This document shows positions 44,513 to 53,233 of a stretch of 64,000 nucleotides of DNA, piece by piece. The stretch lies in contig JALKAW010000001.1 of NCBI GenBank assembly GCA_023015825.1, positions 496,001-560,000 on the forward strand, in the 5' to 3' direction. Both the position numbers and the translations under genes were made by a program. The notes beneath the pieces were generated by a model. The model had not been told where the DNA came from. It saw only the letters and a program-made list of their open reading frames with translations, and did not search any database. The stretch is from Flavobacteriaceae bacterium S0862. GTDB taxonomy: Bacteria; Bacteroidota; Bacteroidia; Flavobacteriales; Flavobacteriaceae. The first letter of the stretch is position 1; every line of letters starts with the position of its first letter.

Positions 44513-45308
44513 TGGTTATTTCATTTTCAATTAACGCTATAATTTCCTCAATGCGCTTACGTAAAACATCTGATTGCACATTTGCCCAACTGTTAATAGT
44601 ATAGCATCTTGTTAAATGATCTTCTAGATCTGGATGATTTAAAAGCGCGTTGAAATCTTCTTTATGGTTAGATACTCCAATATCATCTTTAGAATAGGCT
44701 TCATTATTTTCTCCTATTTTAAGAGAATATAAACCTAAAATATTAGCTTTATAGGCGTTGCTTCGGATGGTTCTTAATTGATAATGTTTAATTAAAAAGG
44801 GAAAATATTGTTCATTTCTGTATTTTTTCCAAATGGTTTCATCTTCAATAACATCATTAATTTCTGAAGACCAACGCGAAAGAGCATGCTTTAAATTGGT
44901 GTTTTTAATTAGATTTAATTCTCCAGAACTTGCTAAATCATTAATAATTGGATCGAATGTAGCGTAAGGCATTGTTTTGGCAATATGAATATCGATACTG
45001 TCTTTGTCTCTTAAATTTGGATCGTCAATATATTTAAACAGCTGTTTAGAAGAATTCATGAAGTCCTTTCTAAAAGAAATTTTCTGATCTAATTGTTTTA
45101 AATTACTATTAAAATCGGTTAACAATTGTTTTAATAAGATTGTTTCTTGTGCTCTTTCTTTTCGACTTTCATTCCAATTATTAACTTGTAAGGCTAGAAG
45201 GATCCCAACCATAACAAGAATAATTTCACCAATGGCATATTTAAGGTATTTGCCTGTTTTGTTTTCACTCATAAGGTTGTATCTGATTTTCCGAAAGAAT
45301 TTAATCAT
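44505..45308 (-). CDS. DUF6090 family protein (array copy 3)
   Basis: 267 residues, the longest copy. Opening 'MIKFFRKIRYNLMSENKTGK', membrane helix 'EIILVMVGILLALQVNNWNE', family block 'IINDLASSGELNLIKNTNLK' and 'HALSRWSSEI'. Related to copy 6. Both flanking junctions are 8-base ATGATTAA overlaps. Confidence 0.85.
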   Translation of the reverse strand: MIKFFRKIRYNLMSENKTGKYLKYAIGEIILVMVGILLALQVNNWNESRKERAQETILLKQLLTDFNSNLKQLDQKISFRKDFMNSSKQLFKYIDDPNLRDKDSIDIHIAKTMPYATFDPIINDLASSGELNLIKNTNLKHALSRWSSEINDVIEDETIWKKYRNEQYFPFLIKHYQLRTIRSNAYKANILGLYSLKIGENNEAYSKDDIGVSNHKEDFNALLNHPDLEDHLTRCYTINSWANVQSDVLRKRIEEIIALIENEITND

Positions 45309-46038
45309 ATTTTTTAGGATCTGATAGTTGAATTATTTTATCTAATGTCTCTACAAGGACTTTTAGTTCACCACTAGTATTTAAAATTTGATCGAGTAAA
45401 TCGTAATTATTATGTATTAAGTAGTCAAATTCCACACTCAGTAAGGCATTAAGATCATTTCGAGAATCCTTATTAAAATTTAAATTCCATGTAAAATGTT
45501 TAGAGAAAAAAACCTCATATTGATTTACAGCAAAGTCTTTGGCAAATTTCTCTTCTTCTTGGTAATCTTTTACCAAATCGTTCCAAGAGATTAATAGATT
45601 GCTTAGTTCGTCGTTACTAATTATATCAAAAGAAGATGTATTTATTAGCGCATTAATACTTGTTTGAGAAGGATTGAAAGTATATCCTCCAAATGAGTTC
45701 CACATATAATGAGATAATGAATCTAAAACTCCTGGTTGAGGTATTGATGTTAAAGGGAAAAGATTGATGATTTTAGCAGTATTACTATGTGCGTCTTGAT
45801 GCGTTTTAACAACTCTTTCTAATTGAATTTTGTTTGCCTTAAACTCCTCATGAATATTTGCTAAAATGGTTGCTTCTTTATTGGAATTAATGCGATCTAT
45901 ATTCCAATTATTAACTTGTAAGGCTAGAAGGATACCAATCATAACAAGTATAATCTCTCCAATAGCATACTTAAGGTATTTACCTGTTTTACCTGTTTCC
46001 ATAAGATTGTAGCGTATTTTACTAAAGAATTTAATCAT
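45301..46038 (-). CDS. DUF6090 family protein (array copy 2)
   Basis: 245 residues, opening 'MIKFFSKIRYNLMETGKTGK', membrane helix, family block 'INTSSFDIISNDELSNLLIS' then 'WNDLVKDYQEEE'. Related to copy 5. It is coupled to copies 1 and 3 by 8-base overlaps. Confidence 0.85.
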   Translation of the reverse strand: MIKFFSKIRYNLMETGKTGKYLKYAIGEIILVMIGILLALQVNNWNIDRINSNKEATILANIHEEFKANKIQLERVVKTHQDAHSNTAKIINLFPLTSIPQPGVLDSLSHYMWNSFGGYTFNPSQTSINALINTSSFDIISNDELSNLLISWNDLVKDYQEEEKFAKDFAVNQYEVFFSKHFTWNLNFNKDSRNDLNALLSVEFDYLIHNNYDLLDQILNTSGELKVLVETLDKIIQLSDPKKYD

Positions 46039-46789
46039 TGGTATTAGTGGTTGACGTTAGTTTTATTATTTCATCAGCCAAGTTAATTGCGTCAGAATTT
46101 CTTTTTAGGCATTGGTTAATAAGGTATATATGATTTTCTAAAAGGTTTTCAAATTCTAGATCAGTTAAAATATGTCTATGGTTTGTAGGTAATTTTCCTT
46201 TTGTTGCCCAACTTGCATTGTCAATTACGCCGCCGTCTCGCCAAGAAATATATTTGTTTAGATAAGGTACAAGATCTCGCCAAACAAAATCATCTAATTT
46301 CTTGTCTCTTGCAGATATGGTGTAGACTAAACTTTTCCAATCTTCTAATTTATTTGAAAGCTCAGAGCTATTAAGTGACGTTAATTTTCCAGATTGTATA
46401 ATATCATTAATCGCATTATTTGAAGGTAAATAATCGGTACTAGGAAATATGTCATTTAATAAAGAATCAATCCTTTTTGTGCTTATATTATCTAAATTAT
46501 CTAACCCAATATGACTCATTAATTCTATAGCTCTTTTTTCAGCAAGATCATATACATTGAAAAATTTTAGAAATTGTTGTTTATTCTGTATGAACTCGGC
46601 ATTGAGGTTAGCAACAATTTTATTTCGTTCAATGGTATCTATTCTTTGTTGATTCCAACTATTAATCTGCAATGCAATGAGAATACCAATTACAACTAAC
46701 GCAATCTCACCAATAGCGTATTTAAAGTATTTGCCTGTTTTGTTTTCCATAAGGAGTGATTTTCGAATATGTCTAAAAAATTTAATCAT
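46031..46789 (-). CDS. DUF6090 family protein (array copy 1)
   Basis: 252 residues, opening 'MIKFFRHIRKSLLMENKTGK', membrane helix 'EIALVVIGILIALQINSWNQ', family block 'NAINDIIQSGKLTSLNSSEL'. First DUF6090 gene after the nitrilase gene (3-base gap). Its tail ends Asn-Asp-stop so that ATGATTAA also starts copy 2. Confidence 0.85.
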   Translation of the reverse strand: MIKFFRHIRKSLLMENKTGKYFKYAIGEIALVVIGILIALQINSWNQQRIDTIERNKIVANLNAEFIQNKQQFLKFFNVYDLAEKRAIELMSHIGLDNLDNISTKRIDSLLNDIFPSTDYLPSNNAINDIIQSGKLTSLNSSELSNKLEDWKSLVYTISARDKKLDDFVWRDLVPYLNKYISWRDGGVIDNASWATKGKLPTNHRHILTDLEFENLLENHIYLINQCLKRNSDAINLADEIIKLTSTTNTND

Positions 46790-46792
46790 AGA

Positions 46793-47713
46793 CTATTCTT
46801 TCTTAATATCTGGTTGGCCTTTCACGTTAAACTCAAAAATATCATTACGCGCATAATGCCCAATTACATCAAAGTCTAGCTTACTTCTTTTAATATCTTC
46901 TAAATCTAACTCAGTCACCAACACGCCAGCTTCATTAAATAAAGGACCTTCGATGATTTTACCTAGCGGAGACACAATTACGGATCCTCCTGGACAAAAG
47001 TTTTCTTGTTGGTTAGCTACTTCATTTTTATACTTGTCTGGATACATTGACGTGGTCATGTATTGATTACAACCTATAACAAAACAACGACCTTCTAAGG
47101 CAATTTGCTGCATGGTGGCTGTCCATTGCTCACGCGAGTCTGCTGTTGGTGCAATATAAATTTCTACACCTTTTAAATACATGCTCATTCGTGCTAATGG
47201 CATATAGTTTTCCCAGCAAATAAGTCCTCCAAGTTTTCCTATTTTGGTGTCAAATGTTGTTAATGTTTCGGCTCCAGCTTCAGCCCAAACTAAGCGTTCG
47301 GTTCCAGTTGGTTTTATTTTTCGGTGCACACCTAATAAACCCTCAGTAGGAGAGAGGTACAACATAGAGCAATACAAACTGCCATTGGTTTGTTGTTTTT
47401 CGGTTACACCAATAACAATATAAATGTTCTGCTCTTTGGATAAGGTTTCCAATCGAGTAAGATCGTTACTCTCAAGATCAAAACTATTATTATAATAATC
47501 GGCATAATGTTGTCTACCTTCTTCTGTGCGGCTTCCAATGGTTGCACCAAAAGAAAATCCACGAGGATAGCCAGGAATAAACGATTCAGGGAATACAATT
47601 AAATCGCAGCCTTGTTCTGCGTACTTCTTAGTGATAGACTCAACTTTTTGCAGTGTTTTTTCTTTATCGAAAAACACAGGTGCATCTTGAACTACAGCAA
47701 CTTTTATTATCAT
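46793..47713 (-). CDS. Nitrilase (carbon-nitrogen hydrolase, branch 1)
   Basis: 306 residues, cytoplasmic. Catalytic triad Glu43 ('FPESFIPGYPRGF'), Lys132 ('HRKIKPTGTERLVW') and Cys166 ('GGLICWENYMP'). The 'PGYPRG' and 'TERLVW' patterns place it with true nitrilases/cyanide-type enzymes rather than amidases, so it probably hydrolyses an organic nitrile to the acid. Substrate is not known. It follows the cyclophilin gene by 5 bases and precedes the DUF6090 array by 3 bases. Confidence 0.9.
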   Translation of the reverse strand: MIIKVAVVQDAPVFFDKEKTLQKVESITKKYAEQGCDLIVFPESFIPGYPRGFSFGATIGSRTEEGRQHYADYYNNSFDLESNDLTRLETLSKEQNIYIVIGVTEKQQTNGSLYCSMLYLSPTEGLLGVHRKIKPTGTERLVWAEAGAETLTTFDTKIGKLGGLICWENYMPLARMSMYLKGVEIYIAPTADSREQWTATMQQIALEGRCFVIGCNQYMTTSMYPDKYKNEVANQQENFCPGGSVIVSPLGKIIEGPLFNEAGVLVTELDLEDIKRSKLDFDVIGHYARNDIFEFNVKGQPDIKKE

Positions 47714-47718
47714 TTGTA

Positions 47719-48579
47719 TTATTGACGTTTTATCATTCTAGAAGAAATAATTCGCACATCTTTAATAGGTTTATCACGATCATTTGTTGATACTGCTGCA
47801 ATGCTATCTACTACATCCATGCCTTGAACAACTTCACCAAAGACAGTATAGTTTCGGTCTAAGTGAGCTGCACCACCAATAGTTTTATAGGCTTCACGAT
47901 GTGCATCTGGATATGTATATTTAGTCATAGAAGCTTCTTCTATTTCGGTTAAAGAGTCTAACTCTTTTTTTATTTGATTGTAAGCATCAATTTTTGTTGA
48001 ATCCCAATTTTTAAAAAGATTTTGAAGTTCATCTAACTTACTTTTATGCTCAACCTTTTTAATTACTTTGTTGTAAGCCAGCCAATTATTAATTCTACCT
48101 TCTGCAACTTTTAGAGTACTATCATTATAAACACGGCCTTGAACTATTGTAAATTGAGTGCTACTAGATGCCTGTTCTGGATTATTGTCATCACCTTCGC
48201 GAGCAGCATTGAGGGAACCACGTTTATGAAAAAGATTATCAGTTACTTCTGCTGGAATTCGATAAGGCAAATCACTTGCTCCTAAATCTTTATCTGAATT
48301 AGCATTTTTACTTTCTGGATCACCCGTTTGAATAATGAAGTTTTCAATGACACGATGAAAAAGCAAACTATCGTAAAACTTTTGGTTAACAAGTTTGATA
48401 AAATTGTTTCTATGTTTTGGTGTGTCATCAGATAGACGCATCACAATAGTTCCTAGATCTGTAACCATCTCCACATCTTTAGAGAGGTCACTTTTCATAA
48501 CGCCTTCTTCAATTTGTTTATCACAACCTAGGAGAATAAATAGAAAACAACCAGTAATAAGTTTTTGATATAATTTCAT
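47719..48579 (-). CDS. Cyclophilin-type peptidyl-prolyl isomerase lipoprotein with inserted helical segment
   Basis: About 286 residues. Lipoprotein signal (MKLYQKLITGCFLFILLGC). The cyclophilin core is split: 'LGTIVMRLSDDTPKHRNNFI', 'FYDSLLFHRVIENFIIQTGD' and 'EQASSSTQFTIVQGRVYN', then about 60 residues of charged helix ('KVEHKSKLDELQNLFKNWDS'), then the final part 'LDRNYTVFGEVVQGMDVVDS'. The insertion is a Bacteroidota feature. The ATG at 48579 is four bases after the RidA stop. Confidence 0.9.
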   Translation of the reverse strand: MKLYQKLITGCFLFILLGCDKQIEEGVMKSDLSKDVEMVTDLGTIVMRLSDDTPKHRNNFIKLVNQKFYDSLLFHRVIENFIIQTGDPESKNANSDKDLGASDLPYRIPAEVTDNLFHKRGSLNAAREGDDNNPEQASSSTQFTIVQGRVYNDSTLKVAEGRINNWLAYNKVIKKVEHKSKLDELQNLFKNWDSTKIDAYNQIKKELDSLTEIEEASMTKYTYPDAHREAYKTIGGAAHLDRNYTVFGEVVQGMDVVDSIAAVSTNDRDKPIKDVRIISSRMIKRQ

Positions 48580-48583
48580 AATA

Positions 48584-49135
48584 TTAATCTTGAATTTCAA
48601 CAATCATTTCAATTTCAACCGCAATGTTTCTTGGCAAAGAACCCATACCAACAGCAGCACGTGCATGTTTTGCTCGCTCGCCAAATACGTCTACCATCAA
48701 ATCTGAAAAGCCATTAATAACTTCTGGATGATTTGTAAATGAGCTATCAGCATTCACCATACCTAACACTTTTACAATGCGCACCACTTTGTTGAGGTCA
48801 CCTAGTTCATGTTTTAATACAGATAGTTGAGCTATGGCAGTTAGCCTTGCAGCTTCGTAGCCTTCTTCAATTGATAAGTCTACACCAACTTTTCCAGTTA
48901 TATATCCACCTTCTGGTTTTGTTGGACCTTTCCCTGCCATAAACATTAAGTTACCAGTTTTAACAGCATTTACATAGTTTGCAACTGGTGGAGGTGCATC
49001 TTTTAAAGTAATATTTAATTCTGCCAAGCGTTCTTCTACATCGTAATCATATAAAGTTTCTGGCGCTTCTATTTCTGGTGTATTTTGATTGCATGCAGAT
49101 AAAATTATCATACACAAAATGAGTAATCGTTTCAT
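48584..49135 (-). CDS. RidA-family protein with lipoprotein signal
   Basis: 183 residues: MKRLLILCMIILSAC is a lipobox signal, followed by a linker and a RidA fold (about 45-180) with 'LMFMAGKGPTKPEGGYITGK', 'HARAAVGMGSLPRNIAVEIE' (the active-site arginine region is kept). RidA deaminates reactive enamines/imines in the cytoplasm; here the export signal would place it in the periplasm, which is unusual. First gene of the long minus-strand run. Confidence 0.88.
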   Translation of the reverse strand: MKRLLILCMIILSACNQNTPEIEAPETLYDYDVEERLAELNITLKDAPPPVANYVNAVKTGNLMFMAGKGPTKPEGGYITGKVGVDLSIEEGYEAARLTAIAQLSVLKHELGDLNKVVRIVKVLGMVNADSSFTNHPEVINGFSDLMVDVFGERAKHARAAVGMGSLPRNIAVEIEMIVEIQD

Positions 49136-49147
49136 AATTTAAGAGAT

Positions 49148-49179
49148 AAAAAAACCTGCTCAAGTTTTAATTGAGCAGG
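49148..49179 (-). terminator. Terminator after the M28 peptidase gene
   Basis: On the minus strand CCTGCTCAA-loop-TTGAGCAGG then T7. A strong terminator that separates the peptidase from the RidA operon. Confidence 0.93.
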
Positions 49180-49192
49180 CTTGTAATAATAA

Positions 49193-50761
49193 TTAGTTGT
49201 ACTTTAAATTTGTAGCCTTACGAGGTAGTTTTTCATCACGTTGTGATGTTTGCCAAATAAAATAAGCAATAATTGTAGCTGCTTGCTTTAAATCGTCTGC
49301 CACGAGATGATCAAAATTATCCATATTCGAATGGTGTGTTTTTGTAGAATAGGATATTGGTTCTTGTATAAATTGGAATCCAGGAATTCCTGCTGCATCA
49401 AAAGCCAAATGGTCTGTTCCACCAGTATTGCCCAAACTTAAAGTAGACGCACCCATTTCATGGAAAGGTTTTAACCACTCTCTAAAAATTGGAGATACTC
49501 CTTGATTGCCTTGCAAATAAACACCTCTTAATTTTCCAGTTCCATTATCCATATTAAAATAACCGGAGATATTTTTTTGTGCAGGTTTTAACGAAGCAAT
49601 ACTTCTACTATTTTGACCTGCATTGGCGAATTCCTGCGCAATGTAATTTCGTGAACCATGTAAGCCCTGTTCTTCACCTGACCAGAGGGCAATTCTTAAG
49701 GTTCGTCTTGGTTTTATGCCAGTTTCCTTAATGGTTTCAATAAGTATCCTAGCAACTTCCATCATAACTGCCGATCCAGACCCATTATCTGTCGCTCCAG
49801 TTCCTGCATGCCAAGAATCGTAATGTGCACCAAACATCACTACTTCATCTTTTAAATCGGTTCCTGGAATCTCTGCTATTACGTTGTTTTCCATGCCGTT
49901 AGGATTCGTATATTTAGATTGATTATCTAGACTCAAGGTTACAGGAAGTCCCTTTTCTAGCATTCTAAAAATACGATTGTAATGCTCAATTGCTACTGTT
50001 ATTTGTGGAACTACATATTTACCATTATCGCGAGCGCTTCCTTCTGCAGTTCTAGCTCCTGACACAAATACAGTTCCTAAATCTCCTTTGCGACTTCTAT
50101 CCAGTACTGCTAATGGTTTTTCGCTTTCAAGAAGCTTCCATGTGGCAGCTCTAAGTTCTGCAGCAGAAGCATTACCTCCAAATCGTCTACCACCTTGTCT
50201 AGGGACTGGTTGTGTTGCATTTGCTAAACTTAAAAGGCTCTCTGCATCATGACGTTTCGCTGTAGGCTCAAAGGCTTCGTTTACTTCACGGATACCCTCA
50301 ATCATTACAAATTTCCCAGATAGTTTTCCTTTATAATTATTAAGTTCATCGAGGTTTGTTGCATTTAAATAAATAACCTCTCCAGATCCTTTGGACGACG
50401 ACGACCAAGCTTTTGGATAGGCAATTATTGGCCAATAGGTTGGTGACTCGGCATGCATCTCAAAATGAGTCATATCCCAACCACGACCAAATGGTCCCCA
50501 TTGTTGTAAGTGGGAATTTTTCATTCCCATATCTGTTAGCTTGTTTTTTGCCCAATCGTTGGCATTTTTTAATCCTGTAGATCCAGTAAGTCGCTGTCCA
50601 AGTACATCGGTAATATAACTTGCAATATCCATAACTTGGCTATTCTCTAAGCCATGTTTTTTAATTACATCTGCTATGTCTTTATCGGTAGTGGTAGCAT
50701 TTTGTGCTGTAAGAGTAAGTGATAAGCTTACAAATACAAATAGTGAAAAAAAATGTTTCAT
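49193..50761 (-). CDS. M28-family zinc metallopeptidase, secreted
   Basis: 522 residues with a signal peptide (cut after LTLTAQ). PA-like insert near 140-190, then the M28 catalytic part: 'VVMFGAHYDSWHAGTGATDN' (His, Asp), 'IALWSGEEQGLHGSRNYIAQ' (Glu), 'TGGTDHLAFDAAGIPGFQFI' (Asp/His). It is an exported aminopeptidase or carboxypeptidase. It has its own terminator and is not part of the RidA run. Confidence 0.93.
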   Translation of the reverse strand: MKHFFSLFVFVSLSLTLTAQNATTTDKDIADVIKKHGLENSQVMDIASYITDVLGQRLTGSTGLKNANDWAKNKLTDMGMKNSHLQQWGPFGRGWDMTHFEMHAESPTYWPIIAYPKAWSSSSKGSGEVIYLNATNLDELNNYKGKLSGKFVMIEGIREVNEAFEPTAKRHDAESLLSLANATQPVPRQGGRRFGGNASAAELRAATWKLLESEKPLAVLDRSRKGDLGTVFVSGARTAEGSARDNGKYVVPQITVAIEHYNRIFRMLEKGLPVTLSLDNQSKYTNPNGMENNVIAEIPGTDLKDEVVMFGAHYDSWHAGTGATDNGSGSAVMMEVARILIETIKETGIKPRRTLRIALWSGEEQGLHGSRNYIAQEFANAGQNSRSIASLKPAQKNISGYFNMDNGTGKLRGVYLQGNQGVSPIFREWLKPFHEMGASTLSLGNTGGTDHLAFDAAGIPGFQFIQEPISYSTKTHHSNMDNFDHLVADDLKQAATIIAYFIWQTSQRDEKLPRKATNLKYN

Positions 50762-50925
50762 TTTGTGGTTGGTTTTTAGTTGTTTACTAAAATAGTAGAA
50801 TTAAAGTTACCCATCAACTTTTTTTAAGTATTTAATATTCAGTTGTTAACTGATTTTTGTCATGTTTTTTGATATTAGATAATCGTAATTTCATACTTAT
50901 ATTATAATTATTAAAACTAAGAGTC

Positions 50926-51651
50926 ATGCAAGTAAAGAAAAACCCAGAAGTGGATGTAAATAGAAATAGCGGTTTATATTTCGCTATAGGACTTTGTTTG
51001 ATGTTATTAACTACTAATGGACTGCTTAATTATAAGACCTACGACAAACAAGATATTGCACTAGAAATTCTTCAAATGGGAGAGTTAGAAGTAGAAGAAG
51101 ATATTCCAATAGTAGATGTTAATATTCCACCTCCACCACCTCCACCACAAGCTGCGCCAGAGATAATTACAATCGTTGAAGATGTTGAAGAAGTAGAGGA
51201 AACTGTTATAGAAAGTACTGAAACAAGTATGGAAGAGGCTATTGAAGAACGCGTTGATGTAAGCGATGTTGATGTTGATGAAATAGAAGAAGATGTTAGT
51301 GTGCCTTTTTCAGTAGTTGAAAAAGTTCCAATTTGGCCTGGGTGTACTGGAAATAATAATGCCGAATTAAAAAAGTGCTTTCAAGATCAAATGGTTAAGC
51401 ATGTAAATAAGAATTTTAAATACCCACAACAAGCACTAGAATTACAAATTAGAGGTAAAGTATTTGTTATGTTTGTAATTGACTCAAAAGGATATGTTGC
51501 AGATGTTCAAGTACGAGGACCTGATAAAATTTTAGAAAGAGAAGCTTCTAGAATCATTGGATTAATGCCAAAAATGGAACCTGGTAAGCAGCGAGGGAAA
51601 CCAGTAACTATCCCTTACAGTCTTCCAATTAATTTTGTATTGGCTGATTAA
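50926..51651 (+). CDS. TonB energy transducer
   Basis: 241 residues. One N-terminal membrane helix (about 18-36), a proline-rich then acidic periplasmic linker ('NIPPPPPPPQAAPE', followed by many Glu/Val), and a TonB C-terminal domain (about 155-240) with 'NFKYPQQALELQIRGKVFVM', 'FVIDSKGYVADVQVRGPDKI' and 'GKPVTIPYSLPINFVL'. It couples the proton-motive force to outer-membrane receptors. It converges with the DUF1684 gene with a 23-base overlap. Confidence 0.93.
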   Translation: MQVKKNPEVDVNRNSGLYFAIGLCLMLLTTNGLLNYKTYDKQDIALEILQMGELEVEEDIPIVDVNIPPPPPPPQAAPEIITIVEDVEEVEETVIESTETSMEEAIEERVDVSDVDVDEIEEDVSVPFSVVEKVPIWPGCTGNNNAELKKCFQDQMVKHVNKNFKYPQQALELQIRGKVFVMFVIDSKGYVADVQVRGPDKILEREASRIIGLMPKMEPGKQRGKPVTIPYSLPINFVLAD

Positions 51652-52528
51652 GAAGTGATATAGTTTCTCCAGCCAAGACTTTAACAGGCAATTGGTTTTG
51701 TCTAGGAGGATATAAACAGGTTGTAAACTCACTAAAAGCACACGGCGGATTATAAAGTTTGTTAAAATCAATCTTTACTAATCCGTTTTGTTTTGGTAGA
51801 TCTAAATAGAAATATCTACCACCTCCATATGTTGTATCTCCATTTGTAATATCACCTACCATTGTAAAACCATCTGCGCCAACTTCAAGCATATAAGTTT
51901 CGTTTTGATAGTTAAAACTTACTTTTCCAATAAAGTTTATACTTCGTTTGCCATCAACTTTTGCTTTTACAACTTCAGATTTTTCTTTGTCGTAATAGCT
52001 AAACTCACCTTCAAGAATAAAGTTGCTATTTAGGTCAAATTTTTCAAATCCTTTAAATGCTTCTATACCTGGATTTTTTGAATCCCAAACTCTTAGGTAT
52101 TGTTGGTTGGATCTTGTTATGATTTGCCAACTTAATCTATCATGATAGAGTTTTAAAGAACTTCCATATTGGTTTAATGCTAATGGTGTTTTTGTTATAA
52201 TGGAATCTCCTTTCGTTTTTATTATTACATCTTGATTAGCAACTAAGCTTAAAGAATCTCCTTTCATTATCATGTTTCCAATGGTTTCAGGTAGAGCATC
52301 AATTTTTAGAACAAGGCTATTTTTTTCGTTTTTTCCAAAAGTATTTTCCCCAGTATCTAATTTATATAAAGCAATTAATTGTAAATAATCTCCTTTTCGC
52401 TCTTCCATTTTAGTATCAAAAAAGGTTTTTATTTCTGAACGATAATTATCGTCTATAACAAACCTGTTGTCGTTATTTTTACAGCTCGTAAGAACTATTA
52501 CTATTATCAAAACTTGAAGGATTCTCAT
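51629..52528 (-). CDS. DUF1684 lipoprotein
   Basis: 299 residues. Lipoprotein signal (MRILQVLIIVIVLTSCKN). DUF1684 core with 'FFDTKMEERKGDYLQLIALY', 'GGGRYFYLDLPKQNGLVKID' and the C-terminal signature 'FNKLYNPPCAFSEFTTCLYP' then 'PRQNQLPVKVLAGE'. Exported to the envelope; function unknown. It overlaps the end of the convergent tonB gene. Confidence 0.92.
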   Translation of the reverse strand: MRILQVLIIVIVLTSCKNNDNRFVIDDNYRSEIKTFFDTKMEERKGDYLQLIALYKLDTGENTFGKNEKNSLVLKIDALPETIGNMIMKGDSLSLVANQDVIIKTKGDSIITKTPLALNQYGSSLKLYHDRLSWQIITRSNQQYLRVWDSKNPGIEAFKGFEKFDLNSNFILEGEFSYYDKEKSEVVKAKVDGKRSINFIGKVSFNYQNETYMLEVGADGFTMVGDITNGDTTYGGGRYFYLDLPKQNGLVKIDFNKLYNPPCAFSEFTTCLYPPRQNQLPVKVLAGETISLLNQPIQN

Positions 52529-52675
52529 TGAGATATATTTAGATTAGAAAGTTAAAGAATTTTCAATTAAGGATTTTAATTTATTTGATTTGATTAAAAT
52601 TATGTTCATATTCGTAACTTTATGCAAAGTATATCGTCTTATTAATATTAATTTATATCGAAATAAAGTCGTTAA

Positions 52676-53224
52676 ATGAAATTATTTGTAAAGGAAGTTG
52701 TCAATTCGATGAAGTACATTGGAGCTATTGCGCCTAGTTCTAAATACTTAGCAAATAACATTATTAAGCATATAGATTTTGATGAAAACCAAATTATTTT
52801 AGAGTTTGGCTGTGGAAATGGAGCAATTACTAAACGAATTTTAAAGCAAATGTCAACTTGTTCAAGGTTAATTTCATTAGAAATTAATGACCCTTTTATG
52901 AAGCATTGTCAAGATAAATTTAAGGTGTATAATAATTTTGAAATTTATAATCACTCAGCTATTGACTTTGATTTGCTTTTAAATGAGTTAGAAATTGAAA
53001 AAGTAGATTATTTGGTTTCTAGCTTACCACTTGCTATTTTGCCAAAAGCAGATTTAGATATCTTATTTAAGAAAATACCACAATACTTAATTAATGATGG
53101 TAGTTTTGTGCAATACCAATACAGTTTGAATAAATACAAGTTTCTAAAAACTGTTTTCGACTCAGTAAAACTTGGTTTCACTCCAATAAATTTACCTCCA
53201 GCGTTTATTTATAGGTGCTCTTAA
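52676..53224 (+). CDS. PmtA-like class I SAM-dependent methyltransferase
   Basis: 182 residues. Motif I 'IILEFGCGNGAITKRIL', then 'LISLEINDPFMKHCQDKF', 'VDYLVSSLPLAILPKADLDI' and 'GSFVQYQYSLNKYKFLKTVF'. The N-terminus 'MKYIGAIAPSSKYLA' and 'SSLPLA' context match bacterial phosphatidylethanolamine N-methyltransferases/rRNA-dimethylase-like proteins. Lipid or RNA target is not decided. Confidence 0.82.
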   Translation: MKLFVKEVVNSMKYIGAIAPSSKYLANNIIKHIDFDENQIILEFGCGNGAITKRILKQMSTCSRLISLEINDPFMKHCQDKFKVYNNFEIYNHSAIDFDLLLNELEIEKVDYLVSSLPLAILPKADLDILFKKIPQYLINDGSFVQYQYSLNKYKFLKTVFDSVKLGFTPINLPPAFIYRCS

Positions 53225-53233
53225 TACTACTTT

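Noticed and set aside
42077-46789. Reading the DUF6090 array as a toxin-immunity or defence system
   Set aside because: There is no nuclease, protease, secretion or known toxin domain nearby; only membrane-anchored unknown proteins are visible.
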